This document shows positions 1-8,268 of a stretch of 64,000 nucleotides of DNA, piece after piece. Under the pieces are notes generated by a model. The model had not been told where the DNA came from and ran no database searches. It saw nothing but the letters and a program-made list of their open reading frames with translations. Origin of the DNA: Peptoniphilus_A olsenii (GTDB lineage Bacteria; Bacillota; Clostridia; Tissierellales; Peptoniphilaceae); contig NZ_JBEPMA010000005.1 in assembly GCF_040545475.1 (NCBI RefSeq), positions 1-64,000 of the forward strand. Reading direction: 5' to 3'. How positions within the stretch are numbered: the stretch's first letter is position 1; each line of letters opens with the position of its first letter. The position numbers were made by a program, and so were the translations under genes.

Positions 1-9
1 AAAAAGAAC

Positions 10-43
10 CTGTCAAGGTACGCTTCGCTTTATCCCTTGACAG
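10..43. repeat. Short inverted repeat, left edge of window
   Basis: CTGTCAAGG at 10-18 is the exact reverse complement of CCTTGACAG at 35-43, leaving a 16-base loop. The ten bases CTTGACAGAA at 36-45 recur directly at 126-135. No T-run follows on either strand, so a simple terminator is not indicated. Apart from these and the terminator at 171-194, nothing was recognised in bases 1-192; the gene to the left is outside the window. Confidence 0.4.
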
Positions 44-164
44 AACCTTTTAAGTATTTATTTGATAGCTAAGGCAAATGATAGAATTAAATATTATACT
101 AGATTAATTTACACAATATTATGGACTTGACAGAATGTGTGATAATTTATATCTATATTTATAT

Positions 165-194
165 AAAAAAGCCAGCAGTTCGCTGGCTTTTTTT
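165..194 (-). terminator. Terminator of the bio operon
   Basis: GCCAGC (171-176) and GCTGGC (182-187) form a six-pair stem around a five-base loop. It is flanked by an A-run on the left and a T-run on the right, so it can act in both directions. On the minus strand it lies immediately after the bioA stop codon at 193-195. Confidence 0.85.
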
Positions 195-1560
195 ATCCTA
201 ATACTTCTTTATAGGCTTTTTTCATTATTTTTATTGATTTTCTAGCTTCTTCTTCAGTAAATATTAGTGGAGGATTAAAATAGATTACATCACCTAGAGG
301 GCGTAAAAGTAGTCCATAATCTAGTGCTTTTTTGTAAATTTGATAACCGAGTCTTAGTTTTGAATCAAAAGGTTTTTTAGTTTCTTTATCTTCTACTATT
401 TCAAGTGCGTTAATTAATCCTATATTTCTTATTTCACCTATATGTTCTTCTCCTTCAAAAGCTTCAAGAACCATTTTATTAAGAATTGGTGCAAATTCAT
501 TGGCTCTCTCTAAAGTTTTATTTTTTTCTAAAAAGTCTAGTACACCAAGTGCAGCGCTTGACCCAAGAGGGTTTCCACTATATGTGTGGGAATGCATAAA
601 TGCTACATGAGAATTATAGTCCCCATAAAAAGCGTCATAAATTTTTTCTGTTGTAATTGTTGCTGCCATTGGCATAAAGCCACCAGTAAGACCTTTAGAT
701 ATAGTCATTATATCTGGCGATATATTTGCATGATTTACTGCAAAGAATTTGCCAGTTCTGCCAAAACCTGTGGCGATTTCATCGGCTATTAGTAAAACTC
801 CATATTCGTCACATAAATCTCTAAGTAAATTTAAATATTTTGCAGGGTATATTTTCATCCCGCTTGCACCTTGCAAGATAGGTTCTATAATCAATGCTGC
901 AGTAGTTTTTCCGTGTTTTTTAAAAGATTCTTTTGCGAATTCACCACACTCGATATTGCAATTTTCTCTGTCTTTGTTAAAAGGACAGCGATAGCAATCA
1001 GGAGCATTTATGTGATGAGCGTCCATTAACATTGGTTTATAAATTTCAGAATATAAATCGAGACTTCCTACAGACAGTGCACCTAAAGTTTCGCCATGAT
1101 ATCCTTCAGATAGACACATAAATCCTTTCCGATTTGTATCACCAATTTGATGATGATATTGGAAGGCCATTTTTAAAGCACATTCTACAGCTGCAGATCC
1201 ATTGTCTGAAAAATTAAACTTATTTAGTCCTTTTGGTAAGTATTCTGTGAGTCTATCGCAAAGTTCAATAATAGGGGGGTGAGTAAAGTTTGCGAATATA
1301 ACATGCTCAAGATTATCTAATTGACTTTTTATTTTATCTACTACTGTATCATTTGTATGTCCTATTAAGTTACACCACCAAGAACTTACTACATCAATAT
1401 ATTCTTTATCATTTACATCTTTTAAGTAAACACCGTGTCCTTCTTTGATGACAATTGGTGGTAATTCTTCGTAATCTTTCATCTGAGAGCATGGATGCCA
1501 AATATATTTTAAATCTAAGTTTTGTAGTTCTTCCATACTCATATTATTATAATTTTTCAA
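193..1560 (-). CDS. bioA: Adenosylmethionine-8-amino-7-oxononanoate aminotransferase (DAPA synthase)
   Basis: This is a 455-residue class III PLP aminotransferase. It converts 7-keto-8-aminopelargonate (KAPA) to diaminopelargonate, using S-adenosylmethionine as amino donor in biotin synthesis. Visible hallmarks are the N-terminal WHPCSQM segment, the VVSSWWCNLIGH stretch typical of BioA, the LLIADEIATGFGRTG cofactor motif with its Asp, and the PLP lysine in TISKGLTGGFMP. Length matches the family. It is the last gene of a leftward bioY-bioD-bioA unit. Its ATG overlaps the bioD stop by four bases (ATGA), which indicates translational coupling. A terminator sits directly at its stop. bioB and bioF are not in this window. 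Confidence 0.95.
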   Translation of the reverse strand: MKNYNNMSMEELQNLDLKYIWHPCSQMKDYEELPPIVIKEGHGVYLKDVNDKEYIDVVSSWWCNLIGHTNDTVVDKIKSQLDNLEHVIFANFTHPPIIELCDRLTEYLPKGLNKFNFSDNGSAAVECALKMAFQYHHQIGDTNRKGFMCLSEGYHGETLGALSVGSLDLYSEIYKPMLMDAHHINAPDCYRCPFNKDRENCNIECGEFAKESFKKHGKTTAALIIEPILQGASGMKIYPAKYLNLLRDLCDEYGVLLIADEIATGFGRTGKFFAVNHANISPDIMTISKGLTGGFMPMAATITTEKIYDAFYGDYNSHVAFMHSHTYSGNPLGSSAALGVLDFLEKNKTLERANEFAPILNKMVLEAFEGEEHIGEIRNIGLINALEIVEDKETKKPFDSKLRLGYQIYKKALDYGLLLRPLGDVIYFNPPLIFTEEEARKSIKIMKKAYKEVLG

Positions 1561-2249
1561 TTTTGCTCCTTTATCTCTTCTAATATATCAATCCATTTAA
1601 AATCATATCTTTTTTCTAAATTTCCGTCATGGGTGCATGTAGCCAAAACTTTTATGTCACTTAAATCTTCTATACATTCTAAATTGTCTTTATGCATCCA
1701 TGAATTGTCATAGTTATTTAAAATTACACCCTTAACTTTAATATTCTTATCTTTAAGATAATTTAAAGTAATTATAGTATGATTAATTGTTCCAAGTCCT
1801 GCATCGGCCACTACGATTGTTGATAGTCCAAGATTCTTTATTATATCTTCCAACATTATTTTTTTATGGTCTTCATAATAAATGGGACAGACTATTCCTC
1901 CCGCGCCTTCCATCAACAAAGCATCATACTTTTTAAGTTCTTCATTAAATCTTTTTTTGATAAAGTTCATGTCGATATCAACATTTTCTTTACGGGCAGC
2001 TAGATGAGGCGAGATTGCATCTTTGAAGATATAGCATACCATTTCGTCAAATGTGGCATTTAAATTGTTTAAATCTTTTACATATTTTGCATCTCCAGGT
2101 ATTAAATCTTCGCCTTCAGCTCCAGATAAAGCTGCTTTAAAATAACTTATGTTTACATTTTCTTTTTTCAATTCTTTGACCAACTGTGCAGATATATATG
2201 TTTTTCCTATATCAGTTCCAGTTGCAGTAACAAAAATTCCTTTTTTCAA
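1557..2249 (-). CDS. bioD: Dethiobiotin synthetase
   Basis: This 230-residue protein performs ATP-dependent carboxylation and ring closure of diaminopelargonate to dethiobiotin, the step after BioA. The N-terminus carries the family P-loop GTDIGKTYISAQL (residues about 11-23). The motif MEGAGGIVCPI (about 115-125) matches the conserved EGAGG block of BioD. The gene overlaps bioY by four bases upstream and bioA by four bases downstream, so the three cistrons form one compact operon. Length is normal for the family (about 220-240 residues). Confidence 0.95.
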   Translation of the reverse strand: MKKGIFVTATGTDIGKTYISAQLVKELKKENVNISYFKAALSGAEGEDLIPGDAKYVKDLNNLNATFDEMVCYIFKDAISPHLAARKENVDIDMNFIKKRFNEELKKYDALLMEGAGGIVCPIYYEDHKKIMLEDIIKNLGLSTIVVADAGLGTINHTIITLNYLKDKNIKVKGVILNNYDNSWMHKDNLECIEDLSDIKVLATCTHDGNLEKRYDFKWIDILEEIKEQN

Positions 2250-2800
2250 AATAATACTCTCCTAAGTCTTTTCGCTATTGGAATAGAAATAGCGCACAAA
2301 AATAAATCGGCTGGCATGGGAAGAAGAATACAATAAATTAATACATTTTTTATAGATGTAATATCGCCTAGATAAAAATTTGCGATAAAATAATAATATA
2401 TGGCACCGAATAAATAAACGAGTATAATATCTATCAGTCCCGCTAAAAAAATGTTTTTGTTGTCATACTTTTTGTTTTCCATAAATTTACCAGCAAAATA
2501 AGCTCCTACTGCAAAACCAATCAAATAACCAAAGCTAGGGCTCAATATGTAGGATATTCCACCACCCGTTGTAAAAACAGGAAGTCCGATTAGTCCTAGC
2601 AAAACATAGGTTATAATACAGATAAAAGCAATTTCGCCACCTAAAAGTAGACCACAAAGGTTTGTGAAAAGAAATTGCAATGTAAAAGGAATATAAGGTA
2701 TAGGAACCTTGATATGAGCACCTATTGCAATGAGGGCAATAAAAAGTGAACTTCTTGTTAAATCTCTAGTTTTTAATTTTTTTGTTTTAGAATTTATCAT
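2246..2800 (-). CDS. bioY: Biotin ECF-transporter substrate-binding membrane protein BioY
   Basis: This 184-residue, highly hydrophobic protein is the S component that captures biotin for an energy-coupling factor transporter. It has the BioY pattern: an N-terminal helix with SLFIALIAIGAHIKVPIP, then TLQFLFTNLCGLLLG, then a glycine-rich TGGGISYILSPSFGYLIGF stretch. About six membrane segments are visible. No EcfA or EcfT genes are adjacent, so it would either share a module encoded elsewhere or work alone. It is the first gene of the leftward biotin operon, behind a promoter that overlaps a BirA-like operator. A purine-rich ribosome site precedes its ATG. Confidence 0.93.
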   Translation of the reverse strand: MINSKTKKLKTRDLTRSSLFIALIAIGAHIKVPIPYIPFTLQFLFTNLCGLLLGGEIAFICIITYVLLGLIGLPVFTTGGGISYILSPSFGYLIGFAVGAYFAGKFMENKKYDNKNIFLAGLIDIILVYLFGAIYYYFIANFYLGDITSIKNVLIYCILLPMPADLFLCAISIPIAKRLRRVLF

Positions 2801-2823
2801 TTACTACCTCCGTTCCAATTAAG

Positions 2824-2875
2824 AGTATAGTTATAAGAAGAGAAGATGTCAACCTAATTATAAAATAAGATAACA
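2824..2875 (-). promoter_or_regulatory. bioYDA promoter overlapping a probable BirA operator
   Basis: On the minus strand there is TTGACA (2852-2847), exactly 17 bases, then TATACT (2829-2824), a near-consensus sigma-A promoter. The -35 box is embedded in one half of a dyad. On the plus strand this reads TGTCAACC (2847-2854), 13 bases, then AGATAACA (2868-2875). This resembles the BirA operator half-sites TGTTAACC and GGTTAACA, with the second half imperfect. Biotin-loaded BirA bound here would block RNA polymerase. The BirA assignment is an inference from half-site similarity and the downstream genes. Confidence 0.7.
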
Positions 2876-2957
2876 ATAAATTTTTCATATTGATTTTTAA
2901 TTGGATTTTAAAATTTAATTATTAAAATTTTATAGTATAATAATTAAGAGGTGTTAA

Positions 2958-3548
2958 ATGATAAACTTAATGAGGACAAAAAAATCACTTATTCAAAATG
3001 GTTTTATTTGTGAAATTTTTAAAAATGAAAAAGAATTATTAAAACATTTAGATTATTATTTTAAAGAGAATTCTTCAGCTGCAATAGGGGGAAGTGTAAC
3101 TATTGAGCAATTAGGAATATATGATATCTTAAAAGAAAAAAACATTGAAACATTTTGGCATTGGAAAGATGATTTCAAAGGTAATGAAGATTTAGCCACA
3201 CGTTCTAATATATATTTAACCTCTGCCAATGCGATTACTGAAGACGGAGGTCTATTTTTTGTAGATCAAATAGGAAATAGAATATCTTCCATTTGTTTTG
3301 GACACGAAAAAGTTTTTATTATTGCAGGCAGAAATAAGCTTGTCAAATCAAAAGCAGAGGCAGAAGAGCGAGTGAAAAATATTTCTGTGCCATTAAATAC
3401 GATACGACATAATGCTTCAGTAGAAAATGGTGAGCAAGGGGATACTACTACAGTATATAGTACTGCAAACATGGAACTTTATTTAAAGAAAAATCCTGAA
3501 AATAGAGATATTTATGTATTTTTAGTTAATGTTGATTTGGGTTATTAA
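2958..3548 (+). CDS. LUD-domain protein (LutC/YkgG-like)
   Basis: This is a 196-residue LUD-domain protein, a family related to the LutC/LutB lactate-utilisation proteins. Typical features are an early GGSVTIEQLGIYDIL motif, LTSANAITEDGGLFFVDQIGNRIS in the centre (usually T-x-A-x-A-x-D-x-G), and a C-terminal HNASVENGEQGDTTTVYST segment. No iron-sulfur cysteines or LutA/LutB partners are near, so the reaction cannot be named. The start at 2958 follows AAGAGGTG; an in-frame ATG four codons later is possible. It lies 25 bases before the cysteine desulfurase gene and may be cotranscribed with it. A TATAAT box at 2936-2941 is close upstream. Confidence 0.8.
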   Translation: MINLMRTKKSLIQNGFICEIFKNEKELLKHLDYYFKENSSAAIGGSVTIEQLGIYDILKEKNIETFWHWKDDFKGNEDLATRSNIYLTSANAITEDGGLFFVDQIGNRISSICFGHEKVFIIAGRNKLVKSKAEAEERVKNISVPLNTIRHNASVENGEQGDTTTVYSTANMELYLKKNPENRDIYVFLVNVDLGY

Positions 3549-3573
3549 TACATATAAAAAGAAAGATGATTAA

Positions 3574-4722
3574 ATGATTTATTTAGATAATTGTGCTACG
3601 ACAAAACCAGATGCAGAAGTAATAGAAGTAATGATGAAAGCTTTACAAGATGATTTTGCAAATCCTTCTTCTCTGCATTCATTTGGACACAAAGTTGAGA
3701 AAGAGATAGAAAAAGCAAGGCAATGTGCAGCTAAACTTATTGGTGCAAATAATGACGAGATTTATTTTACTTCAGGTGGAACAGAAAGTAACAATATTGC
3801 TATACATGGTGAAATAATTAAAAATAAACGAAAGGGCAATAAAATTATTACAACTTCTATAGAACACGCGTCTATTCTTGATCAATTTAAATACTATAAA
3901 GACCAAGGTTTAGAAGTGGTTTTTCTTGATGTAGATAAGTATGGCAATGTGGATGAGGAAAAATATAAAAAAGAGCTTGATGAAAATACAATTCTTGTAT
4001 CACTTATTTATGTCCACAACGAGCTTGGAACTATTAATAATGTAAAAAAATTAATAAAAATAGCAAAGAATGTAAATAAAGATATCTTTTGTCATGTTGA
4101 TGCAGTTCAAGCAGTGGGAAAGATAAATATTGATGTCAAGGATATTGGAGCTGATACATTATCTTTTTCAAGCCATAAGATTTATGGGCCCAAAGGAGTA
4201 GGAGCTTTATATAAAAAAAATGAAGTTAAACTTGATAGTTTAGTTATAGGTGGAGGTCAAGAAAAAAATCTGCGTTCAGGAACGGAAAATGTGCCTGGAA
4301 TTTTAGGTTTTGGTAAGGCCTGTGATTTAACTTATAGGGATTTAAAAGATAGACTTAGTAAAGCAAAAAGATTAAAATCTCATTTGTTGAAAAATCTAGA
4401 GATAAGTCTAGATGACTATAGAATAAATTCGCCTAAAAATTCATCGGATTTTATTTTGTCATTATCAATTTTAGATACGAGAGCTGAAGTTTTACTTCAC
4501 TATTTAGAACAAGATGAAATATATATATCTACAGCTTCAGCATGTTCTTCAAATGGCACTCATAAATCATCGACACTTGCACAAATTGGACTTGACAATC
4601 GCCATTCAGAAGGTACAATAAGAATTTGTCTTTCAAAAGATACTACAGAAGAAGAATTGGATATTTTTGTTAAAAAATTAGTTAAATATACTACTGAGAT
4701 TAGAAAAATAATGAGAAGGTGA
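3574..4722 (+). CDS. Cysteine desulfurase, NifS/IscS-type
   Basis: This 382-residue PLP enzyme removes sulfur from cysteine as an enzyme-bound persulfide. The N-terminal YLDNCATTKPD block, the PLP lysine in SFSSHKIYGPKGVGALY, and the persulfide cysteine in ISTASACSSNGTHKSS are all present. The cysteine loop is of the longer group I type. It ends four bases before thiI, the arrangement seen for the dedicated NifZ-ThiI pair of Bacillus. A role in delivering sulfur for 4-thiouridine in tRNA is therefore likely, although general Fe-S supply is not excluded. Confidence 0.92.
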   Translation: MIYLDNCATTKPDAEVIEVMMKALQDDFANPSSLHSFGHKVEKEIEKARQCAAKLIGANNDEIYFTSGGTESNNIAIHGEIIKNKRKGNKIITTSIEHASILDQFKYYKDQGLEVVFLDVDKYGNVDEEKYKKELDENTILVSLIYVHNELGTINNVKKLIKIAKNVNKDIFCHVDAVQAVGKINIDVKDIGADTLSFSSHKIYGPKGVGALYKKNEVKLDSLVIGGGQEKNLRSGTENVPGILGFGKACDLTYRDLKDRLSKAKRLKSHLLKNLEISLDDYRINSPKNSSDFILSLSILDTRAEVLLHYLEQDEIYISTASACSSNGTHKSSTLAQIGLDNRHSEGTIRICLSKDTTEEELDIFVKKLVKYTTEIRKIMRR

Positions 4723-4726
4723 TTAA

Positions 4727-5893
4727 ATGCAAAGAGTTATGGCACTTTCCTTAGGAGAGTTGGTCTTAAAAGGTAAAAATAGAAATACTTTTTTGCAAAA
4801 ACTTATTGGAGATATCAAACGAACTTTGAAGGGAATAAATCATGGCAAGATTTATCACAATATGGGCAAAGTTTATGTTGAAGTTACAGAAGATAATGAA
4901 GAAAAATTAATAAATAGATTGAAGCATGTTTTTGGAATAGTTTATATTGCACCAAGTATAAAAGTGGAAACTGATGAGGTTAAGATTAGAGAAGCTATAT
5001 TTAAATGTGTAGAAGAGACATTAAGTGTTCATCCGGAATACAAAACATTTAAGGCAGATACTTCTAGAGGAGATAAATCTTATCCTTTAAATTCAATGCA
5101 AATAAATAATAAAATAGGTGCAATTGTATTAAAGAATTTTGATGTAAAAGTAGATGTTCATACTCCAGATTTCTATGTTTATTGTGATTTAAAAAAGGAT
5201 ACTTATATTTATACAGAGAAGATTAAGGCTTATGGAGGACTTCCAAAAGGGACCAATGGCCGTGGACTCCTACTTCTATCAGGTGGAATTGATTCACCCG
5301 TGGCAGGATTTTTGATGGCAAAAAGGGGAGTTATGGTTGACTGTTTACATTTTCATTCATATCCTTTCACTTCTGAAAGAGCTGAAGAAAAGGTAAAGAC
5401 TTTGGCAGAAGACATCTCAAGTTTTAGTGGAAAGCTTAATTTTTATTCTGTGAATATATTGCCAATTCAAAAAGAAATTAACATGAATGCACCTGAAGAT
5501 GAGATGACTATTATATCAAGACGTTTCATGATGAGGATTGCACATAAATTGGCAGAAGAAAAAGGCTATGATTGCATAATAACAGGTGAAAATTTAGGTC
5601 AAGTTGCTTCACAAACTATAGGTGGACTTCAAGTGACTGATGCAGTTACTGATAAATTGGTATTTAGACCTTTAATAGGTATGGATAAAGTAAATATAAT
5701 TAATATAGCAACAGATATTGGCACATATGAAACGTCTATTTTGCCATTTGAAGATTGTTGTACTGTATTCTTACCAAAACATCCTAATTTAAGGCCAACC
5801 ATATCAGGAATAGAAAGCTCTGAAGAAGATTTAGATATAGACTTACTTGTTAATGATGCTATTGACAAAATGGAAGTTACTCAAATAGGCTAA
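4727..5893 (+). CDS. thiI: tRNA 4-thiouridine synthase ThiI (no rhodanese domain)
   Basis: This 388-residue protein adenylates U8 of tRNA and replaces its oxygen with sulfur. It contains a ferredoxin-like domain plus THUMP region (residues about 1-165). The PP-loop SGGIDSPVAGFLMAKRG (about 184-200) follows, then the ThiI-type ITGENLGQVASQT block (about 285-297). It lacks the C-terminal rhodanese extension found in the Escherichia coli enzyme (about 480 residues), as in most Firmicutes. Sulfur then comes directly from the upstream cysteine desulfurase. The start codon follows an AAGGTGATTAA site within the end of the upstream gene. Confidence 0.95.
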   Translation: MQRVMALSLGELVLKGKNRNTFLQKLIGDIKRTLKGINHGKIYHNMGKVYVEVTEDNEEKLINRLKHVFGIVYIAPSIKVETDEVKIREAIFKCVEETLSVHPEYKTFKADTSRGDKSYPLNSMQINNKIGAIVLKNFDVKVDVHTPDFYVYCDLKKDTYIYTEKIKAYGGLPKGTNGRGLLLLSGGIDSPVAGFLMAKRGVMVDCLHFHSYPFTSERAEEKVKTLAEDISSFSGKLNFYSVNILPIQKEINMNAPEDEMTIISRRFMMRIAHKLAEEKGYDCIITGENLGQVASQTIGGLQVTDAVTDKLVFRPLIGMDKVNIINIATDIGTYETSILPFEDCCTVFLPKHPNLRPTISGIESSEEDLDIDLLVNDAIDKMEVTQIG

Positions 5894-5902
5894 GGAGGAA
5901 AT

Positions 5903-6475
5903 ATGAATAAAAAAAATAAAGGTTTAGCAGGTATTGCTATTATTATTGCAATTGTTGTTGTATTAGCAATATTTTTTGGAGGTCAATGGAATAAACTTGT
6001 AAAAATTGATGAAGATGTAAATGCATCTTGGGCACAAGTTCAAAACCAAGTAAAAAGACGTGCAGATTTAATTCCAAATCTAGTTGAAACTGTAAAAGGG
6101 TATGCAGGGCATGAAAGAGAAACTTTTGAAGAAATAACTCGTGCAAGAGCAGGTATCACAGAAGCTAAATCTCCTAAGGAATTGGCAGAAGCAAATGATG
6201 AATTAACACAAGCTATAGGAAGATTAAATGTTGTGGTGGAAAATTACCCAGAGCTAAAAGCCAACCAAAACTTCCTAGATTTACAAGCTCAACTTGAAGG
6301 AACAGAAAATAGAATTGCAACAGAAAGAATGCGTTATAATGAGACTGTTCAAACATACAATCAATATGTGAGAAGATTTCCTACAAATTTTATAGCTAAA
6401 ATTATGGGATTTGGGGTTAGAGAATACTTTGAAGTTTCAGAAAAGGATCAACAAGCACCGGAAGTTAAGTTTTAG
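5903..6475 (+). CDS. lemA: LemA family membrane protein
   Basis: This 190-residue protein has one N-terminal membrane anchor (residues about 8-26) followed by a long helical extracytoplasmic domain. The LemA signature WNKLVKIDEDVNASWAQVQNQ is followed by the near-invariant RRADLIPNLVETVKGYAGHE. The molecular role of LemA is unknown; it is widely paired with TPM-domain (YgcG-like) proteins, as here. A strong TAAGGAGG site lies in the short gap after thiI, so it may be part of the same transcript. Confidence 0.93.
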   Translation: MNKKNKGLAGIAIIIAIVVVLAIFFGGQWNKLVKIDEDVNASWAQVQNQVKRRADLIPNLVETVKGYAGHERETFEEITRARAGITEAKSPKELAEANDELTQAIGRLNVVVENYPELKANQNFLDLQAQLEGTENRIATERMRYNETVQTYNQYVRRFPTNFIAKIMGFGVREYFEVSEKDQQAPEVKF

Positions 6476-6484
6476 GTGATAAAA

Positions 6485-7282
6485 GTGAAAAAGTTTTTTG
6501 TCACATTAATTTTTATATTAGCTCTTGTGACAAATATATCTGCTGGTTTCGTCAAAGAAAACATGAATTACAATGTTTATGACGAAACCGGCACACTTTC
6601 TAAAGAAAGTATAGATTATTTTAACAAGACTACTTATGATTTAAAAAAGAAAACTGGTGGCGAAATTGCTGTCGTTATTGTTTCTGATATGGAAGATTAT
6701 GATATCGACTCCTATGCCACTAAGGTTTTTGAAGATATAGGAATTGGCGATGCTAAAAATGATAATGGAGTTCTAATTTTGCTTGCACTTCTAAGCGATG
6801 AGGATAGGCTCGTGAGAATTCAGCCGGGCTATGGCACAGAGGGAATGCTTCCAGATGTATATGCATCTAGAATTATCAGAAAAATGAGTCAAATTGCTTC
6901 AGAAAATGAAGATAGACCAATGGAAAAAGCAGTAACCGATGCTTATAATCAAATTATTAAACTCTATGAGATGGAGTATGATGTAGAGATAAACGCTCGT
7001 GAACCAGAAGAGCCAATAGATTATTCTAAGGATAGCGAACTGAGTATTACTCAAATTATCATTATTGTGATAGTTATTTATGTGATTATTAGTATATTAT
7101 CTAATGGCAATAATGGAGGCGGACGAGGCCCTGGAAGCCGTAGAAGAAGACGAAATATTTACTGGGGTCCACCTGGAGGTTTCGGTGGATTTTCTGGTGG
7201 CGGATTTGGAAGTGGCGGGGGCTTCGGTGGCTTTGGTGGAGGCGGCTCCACTGGTGGTGGCGGTTCGAGTGGCCGCATTTAA
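6485..7282 (+). CDS. TPM-domain (YgcG-like) secreted/membrane protein with Gly-rich tail
   Basis: The protein has a cleavable-looking signal peptide, then a TPM domain (about residues 25-150) with TYDLKKKTGGEIAVVIVSDM and QPGYGTEGMLPD typical of the family. A single membrane helix follows (about 192-210), then a basic RRRRR stretch, and it ends in about 40 residues of almost pure Gly/Ser/Phe. The start chosen is GTG at 6485, because AGGTGA at 6474-6479 is properly spaced for it; an in-frame GTG at 6476 lacks such a site. It follows lemA directly, the usual pairing. The function of the pair is not established. The 3' end overlaps the convergent downstream gene by four bases. Confidence 0.85.
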   Translation: MKKFFVTLIFILALVTNISAGFVKENMNYNVYDETGTLSKESIDYFNKTTYDLKKKTGGEIAVVIVSDMEDYDIDSYATKVFEDIGIGDAKNDNGVLILLALLSDEDRLVRIQPGYGTEGMLPDVYASRIIRKMSQIASENEDRPMEKAVTDAYNQIIKLYEMEYDVEINAREPEEPIDYSKDSELSITQIIIIVIVIYVIISILSNGNNGGGRGPGSRRRRRNIYWGPPGGFGGFSGGGFGSGGGFGGFGGGGSTGGGGSSGRI

Positions 7283-7974
7283 TATCCGAAGATAATTTTC
7301 AAGACTATAATTATTACCACTTGATGAATTAAATAAAGAAATAATGAATGTCTTCCCATAATATTAAGTATATTTTGGGAAGCTTCTTTTTTCTTGAGTT
7401 TAAGAAAATTATAGGAAAAATATCCTGCGTAAAATAAAAATATCCAAGGTATTATAGGAAAATAATCTGCGGAATAAAAGTTAGAAGAAGGCAGACCTAT
7501 TATAAATAAATTATGATTATATATTGCATTATCTAATTTTATTAGTCCAAATAGTAACTCTTTAAAGTAAATTCTTTTGAAAAACAAAAATAATATCATT
7601 GAAAAAATAAGTCCTTTTGTAGGATTTATTTTTTTTACAAATTTATTGCATACACTTTGTATTAAAAATGCAGATGCAAAAAAATGCATTATACCAAATA
7701 AAATCAAATTATCCTTAGAAAATATATAAGTTGCAATGGTGATTAAAGTGGACACGACAATTAAAATTTTCGCTTTCTTAAAATAATTTTCAGAAAAGTT
7801 TAAACTAATTCCAGAAATAAAAATAAAAGACCAACAAATATATTGCTGAAAATAATATAGATTAAGGTTTATATTATAGTCATAAAAATTTTCTAAATCA
7901 TATATTGTGTGATAAATTATCATAGCGATGATTGTTATACCTCGCCACATGTCTATTGAATTATGCCTTTTCAT
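7279..7974 (-). CDS. DUF1624 / HGSNAT-like integral membrane protein
   Basis: This 231-residue protein has about seven membrane helices. The N-terminal motif RHNSIDMWRGITIIAMIIYHTIYDL matches the start of DUF1624 proteins, related to the catalytic domain of heparan-alpha-glucosaminide N-acetyltransferase (transmembrane acyltransferases). The histidine in IIYH is the candidate active-site residue by analogy. Its stop codon overlaps the stop of the convergent TPM gene, so neither gene has an obvious terminator between them. The substrate is unknown. No partner gene follows, because the next region upstream (7975-8187) is noncoding. Confidence 0.75.
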   Translation of the reverse strand: MKRHNSIDMWRGITIIAMIIYHTIYDLENFYDYNINLNLYYFQQYICWSFIFISGISLNFSENYFKKAKILIVVSTLITIATYIFSKDNLILFGIMHFFASAFLIQSVCNKFVKKINPTKGLIFSMILFLFFKRIYFKELLFGLIKLDNAIYNHNLFIIGLPSSNFYSADYFPIIPWIFLFYAGYFSYNFLKLKKKEASQNILNIMGRHSLFLYLIHQVVIIIVLKIIFGY

Positions 7975-8187
7975 TTATACTCCTTGACTAAAATTATTAA
8001 AAATGTGATTTTTACATATCTTATATATATTACATATGCTTTGAGTTTATCATATGAATTAAATAATTATAAATACAAGTATTGCAAAGACCATATAAAA
8101 TAGCAAGAGTTTTTTGATATCTATTTTGTAAACATTGTTTAGTCTTAAGATGGAGTTTAAAAAATTAAACAAAAATCTTAATATCTA

Positions 8188-8216
8188 TTGACTTTATTAC
8201 TAAAAATAATTATACT
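8188..8216 (+). promoter_or_regulatory. Promoter of the regulator-potABCD operon
   Basis: TTGACT (8188-8193), 17 bases, then TATACT (8211-8216) gives a good sigma-A promoter about 50 bases upstream of the HTH-cupin gene. The rest of 7975-8187 is AT-rich with no gene or clear structure that I could recognise. Confidence 0.7.
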
Positions 8217-8268
8217 TCAATATGAGTTTAATAATTTAAAGATTTTATTTAATATATGAGGTTGTAAT

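Noticed and set aside
586..994. Two plus-strand open frames inside bioA
   Set aside because: They lie antisense within a well-supported 455-residue BioA and have no ribosome site or recognisable domain.
7104..7295. Alternative-frame 63-residue protein within the Gly-rich tail of the TPM gene
   Set aside because: It arises from reading the repetitive glycine codons in another frame and has no independent start signal.
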